Positions 52,390-60,717 of a DNA stretch of 64,000 bases are shown here, piece after piece. The first letter of the stretch is position 1. Each line of letters starts with the position of its first letter. Source of the DNA: Planctomycetota bacterium (lineage in GTDB: Bacteria; Planctomycetota; Planctomycetia; Pirellulales; PALSA-1355); the NCBI GenBank assembly GCA_003389325.1, contig QQVE01000001.1, positions 124,001 to 188,000 on the forward strand. Reading direction: 5' to 3'. The translations under genes were made by a program, and so were the position numbers. Below the pieces are notes generated by a model that searched no databases, had not been told where the DNA came from, and saw only the letters and a program-made list of their open reading frames with translations.

Positions 52390-52813
52390 AGTTCGGAGTG
52401 AACCTGTAAGCCGGGTTCTGTTCCCCTGCGGCAGCATGCGCTGCCGCAGGGGAGCGACCATTTCTCTGCGAGAACGGATTGCTCCGCCTCTGTAGCGGCC
52501 TACCCGAGTGTGGTGGCGGACCGGACCGGTCCGCTCAGGGTTGCCCCTGATCCTCTCTGTTTGGCCTTGCTCCGGGTGGGGTTTGCCTAGCCAGGCTGGT
52601 CACCCAGCCTGCTGGTGAGCTCTTACCTCACCGTTTCACCCTTACCGCGCGGGGGCGTGCCCCCGCGGGCGGTCTGCTTTCTGCTGCACTTTCCCGGGCC
52701 TCGCGGCCGGTGGGCGTTACCCACCACCCTGTCCTGTGGAGCCCGGACTTTCCTCCCGAAACGCACCCACGTGGCAGTGCGTCGTCGAGCGGTCGCCCAG
52801 TTCACTCCGAATC
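52390..52813 (-). ncRNA. rnpB: RNase P RNA, bacterial class A
   Basis: On the minus strand this is a full class A RNase P RNA of about 420 bases. A 12-pair P1 helix (TTCGGAGTGAAC with GTTCACTCCGAA) joins the ends. CR-I reads GAGGAAAGTCCGGGC (complement of 52741-52755). CAGGGTGGTGGGTAACGCCC, the GGTGAAACGGTGAGGTAAGA region and the 3' segment ACAGAACCCGGCTTACAG are all present. GC-rich extension helices (for example CCCCTGCGGCAGC with GCTGCCGCAGGGG) are intact. It is the catalytic RNA that trims tRNA 5' ends. The ends are good to within a few bases. Confidence 0.95.
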
Positions 52814-52950
52814 TCTCTAGATAACCATACGTAACTGGTCGGCTTTTTGATAGCGATGCTCAAACGCAGGGCGCGGTTCGCGCCCGTGACGCCCCCGCCG
52901 GGCGCGCGAGCTCTGCGGGGGGACGTTTCCGCGACGGAGTCGATGGGTGC

Positions 52951-53964
52951 TCAGGGACCGACCGGCTTGTAGACAAACTCGATTCTCGGGCCTCGCCCCC
53001 GGCCCTTGGCGTGGAAATACTCCCGCACCCAGCGCAAGCTCTCCTTGCGGTTCTCCGGGTTCCGGAAGTTGTCCCCCTTCTGCAAGATGGGACGCACCTC
53101 GTCGATGCCCCCGAGCAACCGAGCGCCGGCCACCTGGCAAGGGAACCAATGTCCTTCGCCCTGGTTGTCTTCCAGATAGAACTCTGCGTAGCAGCCGCCG
53201 TTGTAGAAGACGGTTCGGGCCGGAATCTTGTGGACGCGGCACATGGCTACAAACAGCGATGTCAGGTCGTCCACGTAGCCCTCGCCGTCGATCAAGGCTC
53301 GGGCCGCTCCCTTGAGATCTCCCTTCTTATACGTCACGTGGTTGCGCGTCCAATCGTAGATCGCCTCGACCTGCTGCCAGGCGGTTAGCTCGCTGTCGGT
53401 TGTCTCCGCGCCAGGAGCGGCGCTGAGCTGGGCTTCTCTTTCGGCCACGGCTTCGCGCGCCGCGGAGATGATCTTCGGGTGGCGGCTCTCGATCGAGGGG
53501 CTTGGACCGATGTTCAGCATGAGCGTTCGCGGCAACCGCTTGGGGATCGAGTAGACAGACGTGTCCTCGGGCGGCTGGAGAGCGCGGCGAGTCACCTCGT
53601 AGGTCACCAGCGCGTGCGCCTCTTGACCGGCCGGCAACTGAGGGATTTGCACGACCATCTGTCGCTGGCCGCCGCCGCCGGTGATATCGCGATAGGTCAA
53701 ACGTTTGACGACCGACGACACATCTTCGTCGACAACGCGCACCTTCTGTTCGGGCCAGTCGGCGGGAACAGGCACCGTGGCGACGGCGTTAAAGATCGGG
53801 CTGTTGGCGGTGATGACAACGCCCACCTGGACGCGGTTGGTCGTCTCGATGCCCGGAACCGGCCCGAGGCCGTTGGCGGCCCCGTCGTCCTCCGGGTTGT
53901 CGAATTGTCCAAGGGCGCTGCCGGCGGGCAGCAATACGAGCAGGAAGAGTAGGAGCGTGCGCAC
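52951..53964 (-). CDS. Secreted transglutaminase-like protein without catalytic residues
   Basis: A 337-residue exported protein; the signal peptide ends near residue 19 (GSALGQ). A beta-rich part (about 40-130) precedes a transglutaminase-like core (AIYDWTRNHVTYKKGD to the end). The core is recognisable by LTSLFVAMCRVHKIPAR and the EFYLEDNQGEGHWFPCQ segment. The Cys position of the family (GxCxD) is Val231 (GYVDD), and the His position before the EFY strand is Gly257 (NGGCYAEFY). It therefore probably binds rather than cuts or links peptides. It is monocistronic. Confidence 0.8.
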   Translation of the reverse strand: MRTLLLFLLVLLPAGSALGQFDNPEDDGAANGLGPVPGIETTNRVQVGVVITANSPIFNAVATVPVPADWPEQKVRVVDEDVSSVVKRLTYRDITGGGGQRQMVVQIPQLPAGQEAHALVTYEVTRRALQPPEDTSVYSIPKRLPRTLMLNIGPSPSIESRHPKIISAAREAVAEREAQLSAAPGAETTDSELTAWQQVEAIYDWTRNHVTYKKGDLKGAARALIDGEGYVDDLTSLFVAMCRVHKIPARTVFYNGGCYAEFYLEDNQGEGHWFPCQVAGARLLGGIDEVRPILQKGDNFRNPENRKESLRWVREYFHAKGRGRGPRIEFVYKPVGP

Positions 53965-54257
53965 GGCGACCTGGAAGGGAAGGAGGGGCGTCCGTGCATC
54001 TGTCCGACTCGACTCCGGCCCGGCGAAGGCGAGTCAATTACGCTTAACTTCCATTGTAATTGCGAAGCCGCAGATCACGGCGCGGGCGCAGGGATAGCGC
54101 GGATAAGCCGGTTGCGCGGGGCAGCGGCAGAGATTCGCGCCGCGGGAGACTCCCCAGAAACGCCGAAAGTCCACCGCGAGCGCCGCGTGCCGTTGGGGGC
54201 TCGGGCGGCGTGCCCGCGATGGACCGTGAGCGATCAATCGAGTTCTGGGCCGCCGGG
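53965..54257. other. 293-base gene-free stretch
   Basis: This lies between the start of the transglutaminase-like gene and the end of the small Cys-rich lipoprotein gene, both on the minus strand. Long frames that cross it have no ribosome site and a shadow-like composition. No hairpin with a T-run was seen, so the lipoprotein's terminator was not found. Confidence 0.4.
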
Positions 54258-54506
54258 CTAGTTGACCGGCGTGTACGCTTCCGGCCCAGGAACCGTTTGG
54301 ATCGGCAGGCTGGGCGCAGGCGCGTAGCCAGGCGAGCTTACGGCGCCTGGAGCAGCGATGACACCGGTAGTGCCGTCCGGACAACAGGCTGGCGTCGGCG
54401 TGCAGGGGCGATAGGCCGTTGTGCCTCCACCGCACCACGAACAGTGCTTACAACCGGCGGCGCCGGCTGCGAGCGTCACGACCGAGAGAATCAGTAGCCT
54501 CTTCAT
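54258..54506 (-). CDS. Small Cys-rich lipoprotein
   Basis: An 82-residue lipoprotein. ATG 54506 has GGAGC about ten bases upstream; a start 18 bases further up is less likely. The lipobox ends in AAGC at about Cys19, and the mature part opens KHCSWCGGG, then PTPACCPDG, giving five cysteines close to the lipid anchor. A Pro/Thr/Val tail follows. It is probably a disulfide-linked or metal-binding envelope protein. No family was recognised. Confidence 0.78.
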   Translation of the reverse strand: MKRLLILSVVTLAAGAAGCKHCSWCGGGTTAYRPCTPTPACCPDGTTGVIAAPGAVSSPGYAPAPSLPIQTVPGPEAYTPVN

Positions 54507-54754
54507 GATTCGTAGCTCCAACACGAATTGCGATTCCCACGACGAAATCGCCGCGGGGTCGTAGGAACTCTAGCCGCGCGCCATGGATGTGCAAGACTCC
54601 GGCGTTTACTTTTCGCATCGTGTTGCAAAAGGGCCTCCACCATGTCGAAAAAGTGCTACATTTTACGTAACGCGCGCCGCGGGTTTTCCTTCCGCAGTCG
54701 CGCACCGCTACGGTTCTTGCCTGACTCCACCCGCCAGCCGCCAGCACCAAAGCC

Positions 54755-55867
54755 ATGCCCGCGCGACTTCCGAAGCGAGTACCAAGCGCCCGATGCACTT
54801 GCGTCGTGCTTGTCGCGCTTTTCGTTGCGCTGCTAGCGTGGCAGGCGTCCGCGCAACAGGCTTTCGCCCGCTGTGCTCAGCTTCGGCCGCAAGACCAAAT
54901 GTGGCTCGTAAGCAGCCGCGGATCGGGGTGCAACGTCGAACAGCAAGCACCGGGCATGGCTTGCTGGCGTTTTGATCCCGAAGCCCGCTGGGTTCGCGCG
55001 AGCGTCGCAGAGCTCTTCGCTGCAGACGACGGACACCTGGTTACAACGATCTTTGTGCACGGGAATCGCATGGCGCATTCGGACGCATTTGCTCGTGGAT
55101 CGGAAGCGTATCGTGCCATGCTCCGTTGTGCCGACGAACGGCCTGTACGCTTTATCATCTGGTCCTGGCCAAGCGCGCAGATTCGCGGGCCGATCAAGGA
55201 CGCGCGCGTTAAGGCGCAACGCACCAACCTGGCCGGCTGCTATCTGGCCTGGTTTCTCAATCGGCTGTCCCCCGAAACTACGGTGAGCCTTTGGGGGCAC
55301 AGCTTTGGTGCACGGGTCGTGACCGGCGCATTGCACATCCTCGGCGGAGGCACCTTGGGTAGCTACCGCATCGCGGTTCGCGAGGAGCCTCGCGTTCCGG
55401 CCAACGTGGTTCTGATCACCGCAGCGTTGGACAACCACTGGCTTGCGCCGGGGCATTTTCACGGGCGAGCGCTATCGCAGGTGGGAAGCCTGCTGCTGGT
55501 GAACAACGGCTGCGACCGACTGCTTAAACGCTACCACTGGTTGTACCACCGCCGCGCTTGCGCCCAAGCCCTTGGGTACACCGGCATGCCGCGCTGCTGG
55601 ATGGGGCAATGCGGGTGTCATCTCGAGCAGGTCAACGCGTGTTGTATCGTTGGTCCCGAGCACACGCTGGACGGCTATCTTTACTCGCGGAGTCTGATGG
55701 CCCGCATGCAACGCGTGCTCATGTTTGAGCCCATCGACGAGCTTACACCCGACGAGCCGGCTACGAGTTCGACCAAGATGGGCGGCGAAGAATTCTCCGT
55801 GGGCGAGGAATTGCCCCCGGCAAACGACGAATCGAGCGACGGCCCGGTTCTACCCGCAATTCCCTAG
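54755..55867 (+). CDS. Secreted alpha/beta hydrolase-like protein
   Basis: A 370-residue exported protein; the signal peptide ends near residue 34 (WQASAQ). The fold shows HLVTTIFVHGNRM (oxyanion loop), RFIIWSWPSA and the nucleophile elbow VSLWGHSFGARVV, with a probable His in the C-terminal CIVGPEHTLDGYL. About ten cysteines in the C-terminal third suggest disulfides. The family resembles DUF900-type hydrolases; the substrate is unknown. A Glu/Asp-rich tail closes the protein. Its stop shares a CTAG with the convergent ELWxxDGT gene. Confidence 0.8.
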   Translation: MPARLPKRVPSARCTCVVLVALFVALLAWQASAQQAFARCAQLRPQDQMWLVSSRGSGCNVEQQAPGMACWRFDPEARWVRASVAELFAADDGHLVTTIFVHGNRMAHSDAFARGSEAYRAMLRCADERPVRFIIWSWPSAQIRGPIKDARVKAQRTNLAGCYLAWFLNRLSPETTVSLWGHSFGARVVTGALHILGGGTLGSYRIAVREEPRVPANVVLITAALDNHWLAPGHFHGRALSQVGSLLLVNNGCDRLLKRYHWLYHRRACAQALGYTGMPRCWMGQCGCHLEQVNACCIVGPEHTLDGYLYSRSLMARMQRVLMFEPIDELTPDEPATSSTKMGGEEFSVGEELPPANDESSDGPVLPAIP

Positions 55868-58767
55868 GAAGCTCGTCCGACACGAGGAATCGTTGCGAGC
55901 AAGTCGAGCAATCCTTCCAGCCGATCTCGATCGGCGGTGAAGTCATCGACTGATGTCTGCAACGACGCCAACGCGACCGCCACGGCGTGCGGCTCTGCAT
56001 TGCGTCTGCTCAGCAAATGCGACTTGCCGGCACCAGCTACGTCGGCAAGTGACTCAGCTTGGCGCGTCGCCGGCGGAGCGGCCGGTGGGGGCGCAATGTT
56101 GAGCTTGGGCGTTGTGCCGACATTGTTGCGCGCGACGATCACGTCGAGGGCCGAGACGATGCCACTGCGATCGAAGTCGTACAGATTAGCCGCCGACATC
56201 GCCGGCCCAGTCTTCGAGAGGGTGGCGACCTCGTCGAGGGCACTCGTGATTGCCGCTGCCGCAGAACCGCTGCCGGTATCGCCGATGCGATTTCCGAAAT
56301 AGAACACGTCGGGAGAGCTGAGCCCCGTGTTGGCGTTGGCCGCCACGGTAACCTCAAGCCAAGTGTTTTGAATCGATCCGGCGTCCCAGACGATTGCCAC
56401 GCGGTCGCTGCCGCCGGCGCCCGCCCCTGGGCGGACGACGACATCGGCCGGGGGTGGTGCGGATGCCCAAGCGCTAGGGGTGTTGTTGGTTCCGACGCGA
56501 AACGTGAAATCGGCTGCCGTGATGTTCGGATGCGATCCGCTCAAGTCGACGATCACACCATTGAGGCCGCGCGGGTAGCTGGTCATGCTGTTGAATGTCG
56601 ACAGGTCGCCGCCGGGACGATAGGCGTACTTGTGATGGGCGATCGCGTGGTCGTCCAACGCGTCGACGCCGGCGTGGCCCCCGTCGAATGATGACTCGTT
56701 GTAGAAGACGAGCCGGCTAACGACCTCGGCCGCAGCGGCGGCGATGTCCGGCTTGATTAGCAACCCTGGATTCGAACGCGCCAGGATCTGGTCGACGGCG
56801 GTCACCGATCCGTCGCGATTGTAGTCGGCCGCGCTGGTGACGTCTTGATTAAGGCCGGGATTGTTGCGGGCAAACAACTCGTCGATGGCACTGGTGATCG
56901 CATGGGTAGCGGTGTCGCCCATGCCGCTGTTGGCCACACTGCTGCCATATAGAAACACGTAGGGAATCGGCAGATTCGTTCGCAGGTTGGCTTTGACCGT
57001 CACCTGCAACCAGGCAAACTTGATCGCCGAGTCATCCCAGGTAACCTCGATACGGTCCGAGCCGCCCGTGCCCGCCCCGCTGCGCACGGCGATGGCTGCC
57101 GGGGCCGGCGCAGCCGGCCATAATCCGGGCGTATTGCTGACGCCCGTTTGAAACACGAAATCCGATGTAGTGATCGGTCCATGCGCTTCGGCCAGGTCGA
57201 TCATGATTCCGTTGATGCCGCGCGAGTAGCTCGACATGTTGGCAAACGTGGCTACGCCTGAACCGGGCAGATAGGCCTGCTTGTCGGTGGCGATCGCCAG
57301 GTCGTCGCTGGCGTTCACGTCGGGGCTGAAGCCGTCAAACTTCGAGTTGTTGTAGAACAGGTGGGTACCGACAACCGCGGACGGTTTGGGCCGCACGATC
57401 CAGGGTTCTTGATTCCCAGCGCTCGCCTCAGCCGAAAACAGCAGCGTGCCGTCGATTTCCACCAAGTGCATCGGCGTCGATTGAATCGCGCCACTCGCGA
57501 TGTCGGCGGCGCGTTGCGTGCCCGCCGGGGTCCCATCGCTCTGCCAGAGCTCGATGCCGGAGAAACCGTCCGAGGCTCGAAAGTAGAGCACTCCTTCCAC
57601 ATTCGTTAGCTCGCGCGGGTCGGAGCTACCGACTGGATCGATGTCGAGCACACGCTGCGTGCCGGTCTCCGTGCCATCGCTCTTCCACAACTCCGTGCCG
57701 GCCGTCCCGTCGTTTGCTTGAAAAAACAGCGTGCCTCCGACGGCCGTTAGTTCATCGGGGGCGGATCCTGTACCTGGTACGGGGTTGATGTTCTTGACCT
57801 GCATCGTACCGGCGCCCGTTCCGTCGCTCTTCCACAGCTCGAAGCCGCTGCTGCCATCCGTAGCCGTGAAGAACAACGTGTCGCCCACGGCCGTGGCCAG
57901 GTAGGGAAACGAGCTGTCGAAACCGGGATTGATGTCCTTGACCATCGTGGTGCCCGCGTCCGAGCCATCGCTCTTCCATAGCTCGAAGCCGTCTTGATCG
58001 GTCAGCGCCGTGAAGAACAGCGTACCGCCGATGGAAACCATCGATTCCAGGTAGCCGGCGTACGAACCGTAGCTACCGGCGTTGATATCTTTAACCAACA
58101 TCGTCGTCGCGCTGCCGGGATCGCTCATCCACAGCTCGATACCCGAAATGCCGTCGTCGGCGGAGAAGAACAGCTTGTCGTCGACACTCGTCAGGGACGC
58201 TGGGTTGGAGCTGCCTGCGGGATGAATATCCATCACTTGCGTCGTGCCGAGTTCGGTGCCATCGCTCTTCCAAAGTTCGACGCCGTCGACGCCATTGTCG
58301 GCCGCAAAGAATAGCGTGCCATCGACATTGATCAGCTGAGTTGGCGAAGAGCTGCCCAGCGGATGGATGTTCTTGACCATGGTCGTCCCGTCCGAAGTCC
58401 CGTCCGACTTCCATAGCTCGGAGCCGTTCAGCCCGTCGTCGGCAGAGAAGAACAGCGTGCCATTGACGTTGACCAGGTTCGCCGGCGACGAACTGCCTAG
58501 CGGGTTAATATCGCGAACCAGCACCGTGCCGGCGGTTGTGCCATTGGTCATCCACAACTCCGACCCGGTCGAGCCGTTGTCGGCTGCGAAGAAGGCGACC
58601 CCCTCGACGCCGGCAAACTCGGCCGGGTGGGAAGCTCCGTCGGGATTGATCTCAGCAAGCAGTAGTGGCACGCCGCTAAGGACACACCGTGGCTCAAGCG
58701 CTTCGGCTCGACGACCGGCGATCGCTCCGCGTGCGCGCATGCGCTGAATGGAAGAGACTCTGATCAT
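55864..58767 (-). CDS. Giant secreted ELWxxDGT-repeat protein with dockerin-like modules
   Basis: A 967-residue exported protein. ATG 58767 is used; a further 25 residues upstream look non-coding. An LEPR signal (AEALEPRCVLSG near residue 23) is the planctomycete extracellular mark. Eight ELWxxDGT repeats of about 48 residues form a predicted propeller. Two long modules follow, each starting at LFYNxSxFDG and holding a cohesin/dockerin-like stretch with calcium-loop text (DYNRDGSVTAVDQILARSN; DFDRSGIVSALDVIVARNN). It is probably a surface adhesion or cellulosome-like scaffold. It converges on the hydrolase gene in a shared CTAG. Confidence 0.85.
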   Translation of the reverse strand: MIRVSSIQRMRARGAIAGRRAEALEPRCVLSGVPLLLAEINPDGASHPAEFAGVEGVAFFAADNGSTGSELWMTNGTTAGTVLVRDINPLGSSSPANLVNVNGTLFFSADDGLNGSELWKSDGTSDGTTMVKNIHPLGSSSPTQLINVDGTLFFAADNGVDGVELWKSDGTELGTTQVMDIHPAGSSNPASLTSVDDKLFFSADDGISGIELWMSDPGSATTMLVKDINAGSYGSYAGYLESMVSIGGTLFFTALTDQDGFELWKSDGSDAGTTMVKDINPGFDSSFPYLATAVGDTLFFTATDGSSGFELWKSDGTGAGTMQVKNINPVPGTGSAPDELTAVGGTLFFQANDGTAGTELWKSDGTETGTQRVLDIDPVGSSDPRELTNVEGVLYFRASDGFSGIELWQSDGTPAGTQRAADIASGAIQSTPMHLVEIDGTLLFSAEASAGNQEPWIVRPKPSAVVGTHLFYNNSKFDGFSPDVNASDDLAIATDKQAYLPGSGVATFANMSSYSRGINGIMIDLAEAHGPITTSDFVFQTGVSNTPGLWPAAPAPAAIAVRSGAGTGGSDRIEVTWDDSAIKFAWLQVTVKANLRTNLPIPYVFLYGSSVANSGMGDTATHAITSAIDELFARNNPGLNQDVTSAADYNRDGSVTAVDQILARSNPGLLIKPDIAAAAAEVVSRLVFYNESSFDGGHAGVDALDDHAIAHHKYAYRPGGDLSTFNSMTSYPRGLNGVIVDLSGSHPNITAADFTFRVGTNNTPSAWASAPPPADVVVRPGAGAGGSDRVAIVWDAGSIQNTWLEVTVAANANTGLSSPDVFYFGNRIGDTGSGSAAAAITSALDEVATLSKTGPAMSAANLYDFDRSGIVSALDVIVARNNVGTTPKLNIAPPPAAPPATRQAESLADVAGAGKSHLLSRRNAEPHAVAVALASLQTSVDDFTADRDRLEGLLDLLATIPRVGRAS
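57510..58570 (-). repeat. Eight in-frame ELWxxDGT repeats
   Basis: These are tandem coding repeats with a period of about 145 bases inside the ELWxxDGT gene. Each unit begins with [S/V/I/F/T]ELW[K/M/Q]SDGT-like text and contains a GTLFF(S/A)ADDG strand. The copies are diverged at the DNA level, so this is an old protein repeat and not a recent duplication or CRISPR array. Confidence 0.8.
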
Positions 58768-59084
58768 CAGAGGCTGCGGCTGCAGATGGCCCCGTTGAGA
58801 ATGTCGGCAAACGGATCGACAATCGGGCGGCCGCAATTGCACGCTGCTCGATCCCGACGAGCGCTTCGTCGGTCAAAACCGAGGATCTAGCGCCAGACCG
58901 TCTGGCGCGATCGATCAATCACCGCTCCGACGGACGGAGCGTCGTCGAAGCGCGCTTCGCTGAGGTCCGTCGCAGAAAGGCAGTGTCGGCGAGCCGCATT
59001 GCGACCGGGTCCAGTCTAGAAAGCCCCGATTTAGGGGTCAAACGAATATTGCGTCGAACCCCAAAAAAGTACGCAACGCGCGAG
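58768..59084. other. 317-base gene-free region with two adjacent palindromes
   Basis: It lies upstream of the ELWxxDGT gene and downstream of the histone-like gene. No gene is supported. GCGCCAGA (58890-58897) pairs with TCTGGCGC (58901-58908), and CGCTCCG (58923-58929) with CGGAGCG (58935-58941). The two perfect hairpins are separated by 14 bases. Neither is followed by a T-run, so an operator or leader structure is likelier than a terminator. Confidence 0.5.
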
Positions 59085-59405
59085 CTAGCTCTTGCGGCTC
59101 CCGTAGTCCCCAAGGGCCGCAAGTTCTTCGAACGAGGCTGCCTGCTTCATCGCGACCAGCCGATCTTCGGCCTCTTCGATGACTTGCAGCAACACATCGA
59201 TCGCCGCACTCTTAGCCTCGTCGAGCGTTGCAAACTGCGAAGACTTCGAATTGTTCGAGGTCGCGGTCTTCTTCAGCCGTGCCGCCGGTTTCACCGGCTG
59301 GCTTGCTTTCTGGGCGCTCTTCTTGGGTGGCGAGCCTTTCTTGGCCGGCTTCTTGTCGGGGGCCTTCTTGGTCTTTTTCGCAGTGGCCTTCGTCTTAGGG
59401 GGCAT
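59085..59405 (-). CDS. Histone H1-like Lys/Ala/Pro-rich protein
   Basis: A 106-residue protein. ATG 59405 has GGAG eight bases upstream; a longer frame to 59465 looks non-coding. Residues 1-55 are Lys/Ala/Pro-rich (PPKTKATAKKTKKAPDKKPA and similar), as in bacterial H1-like nucleoid proteins. The C-terminal half is a short amphipathic helical domain (FATLDEAKSAAIDVLLQVIEE, then RLVAMKQAASFEELAALG). It probably binds DNA and dimerises through the helix. It is monocistronic. Confidence 0.75.
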   Translation of the reverse strand: MPPKTKATAKKTKKAPDKKPAKKGSPPKKSAQKASQPVKPAARLKKTATSNNSKSSQFATLDEAKSAAIDVLLQVIEEAEDRLVAMKQAASFEELAALGDYGSRKS

Positions 59406-59577
59406 TTCCGGCTCCAATTTTCCTGGCAGGATCATCAAGGGTACGGCGCCGATTCCGCGAGGCAAACGCTGCGCCTCTAAGGCTATCTATCAATCAATAC
59501 CGCGCGCCATCCGGTTTGTCGACCACTTCGACCGGGGTGCCACGGTTGTCGGCTGATTTGCATGCACCCGCCCGAGC

Positions 59578-60642
59578 TTATCCCCAGGCATCGGCCAAAA
59601 AACGCAGCCAATTGCCGTGCATGATCCCATCGATGTCGCTCTGGGAATAGCCGCGTTCAGCCAGCATCCCCGGCAAGCGCGCCAAATCGGCGATCGTATC
59701 GAGGTCCGCGGCCGTCTGTTCGCGGCCGAATCCGCCGTCGAGGTCGGTTCCGATGGCAGAGTGTCGCGCATTGCCGGCCAATTGGCACACGTGGTCGATG
59801 TGGTCCACCATGTGAGCCAGCCTCACGCCGGACGACTCGGGCGTCGTCTTGCCTCGAATCCATCCTGGTACCATCATCCAGGCGTCGAGCGCAGCACCGA
59901 TCACTGCCCCGCGATCGATCAAGGCCCGCAATTGCTCGTCGGTGAATTGCCGCGTGTCGTCGACCAGCGCTCGGCAGTTGCTGTGGCTGGCCCACACGTG
60001 GCCATCGAAGTGGTCGAGTGCCTCCCAAAAGCTTTCGTCGCATAGGTGCGTGGCGTCGAGAATGATACTTAGCCGCTGCATCTCGGCCAGCAGTTCGCGT
60101 CCTGCTGCACCAATCCCGCCGGTGGCGTGCGTCCCCTGCGCATAGGTGCCCGGCCCGTAATGGGCAGGACCGACGGCGCGCAGTCCTTGGTCGTGGGCGC
60201 GTGCCAGGTGCTTAGGCGAGAGAATCGAGTCGGCACCTTCCAGGCTCAGGATGTAGCCGATCGGTGCATCCGCGGGTGGGTCCTGCCATAGAGCGACGTG
60301 CTTGTTGAGTCCCTCCAGATCGCGAATCTGCACCATCTGGCCGGCTTCTTCCATCGCCCGGTACCAGGAGAGCTGGCCTTGCGTTTGCGACCAGGCGATC
60401 TCGGGCGCGTGAAAACCCTTCAGCTTGTTGCTTGGCTTGACGTAGCGGGCGATCATCGTGGCCACGCACAATCCGATGCCGCCTTTGCGCATCTCGTCGA
60501 GGCACACCGTGCCGCGACCGCGGTCGGGCTTGTCGGTTTGCCCCTGTTCCCGCGCCCGAATCTCGACGATGGGCCGTGTGAGATCGCGATTCCACTCCAG
60601 CGCATTCATGCTCAGGTCGAGGTGGGCGTCGAAGATCAGCAT
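59578..60642 (-). CDS. Membrane dipeptidase-like (peptidase M19) protein
   Basis: A 354-residue protein of the renal dipeptidase family. Zinc-site residues are His7/Asp9 in DAHLDLSMN, a Glu in SLEGADSI, His in ILDATHLCDESF, His in WASHSNCRAL and Asp in IGTDLDGGFG. No signal peptide is seen, so it is cytoplasmic. It hydrolyses dipeptides, possibly with D-amino acids. It is divergent from the MFS transporter gene 75 bases away, so peptide or acid uptake and hydrolysis may be linked. Confidence 0.88.
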   Translation of the reverse strand: MLIFDAHLDLSMNALEWNRDLTRPIVEIRAREQGQTDKPDRGRGTVCLDEMRKGGIGLCVATMIARYVKPSNKLKGFHAPEIAWSQTQGQLSWYRAMEEAGQMVQIRDLEGLNKHVALWQDPPADAPIGYILSLEGADSILSPKHLARAHDQGLRAVGPAHYGPGTYAQGTHATGGIGAAGRELLAEMQRLSIILDATHLCDESFWEALDHFDGHVWASHSNCRALVDDTRQFTDEQLRALIDRGAVIGAALDAWMMVPGWIRGKTTPESSGVRLAHMVDHIDHVCQLAGNARHSAIGTDLDGGFGREQTAADLDTIADLARLPGMLAERGYSQSDIDGIMHGNWLRFLADAWG

Positions 60643-60717
60643 TTTTTGGGTCTCTCTTGGCGCAGCGACGCCGGTTTGTTTGCGGTGCCCCGGACGCGCC
60701 GGTAGGTTGGACGCTCA

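Noticed and set aside
52198..52824. Several short frames on both strands
   Set aside because: They fall inside the RNase P RNA gene.
57510..58570. Regular DNA periodicity resembling an array
   Set aside because: The period of about 145 bases is in frame and encodes ELWxxDGT repeats; there are no short identical repeats with unique spacers, so it is not CRISPR.
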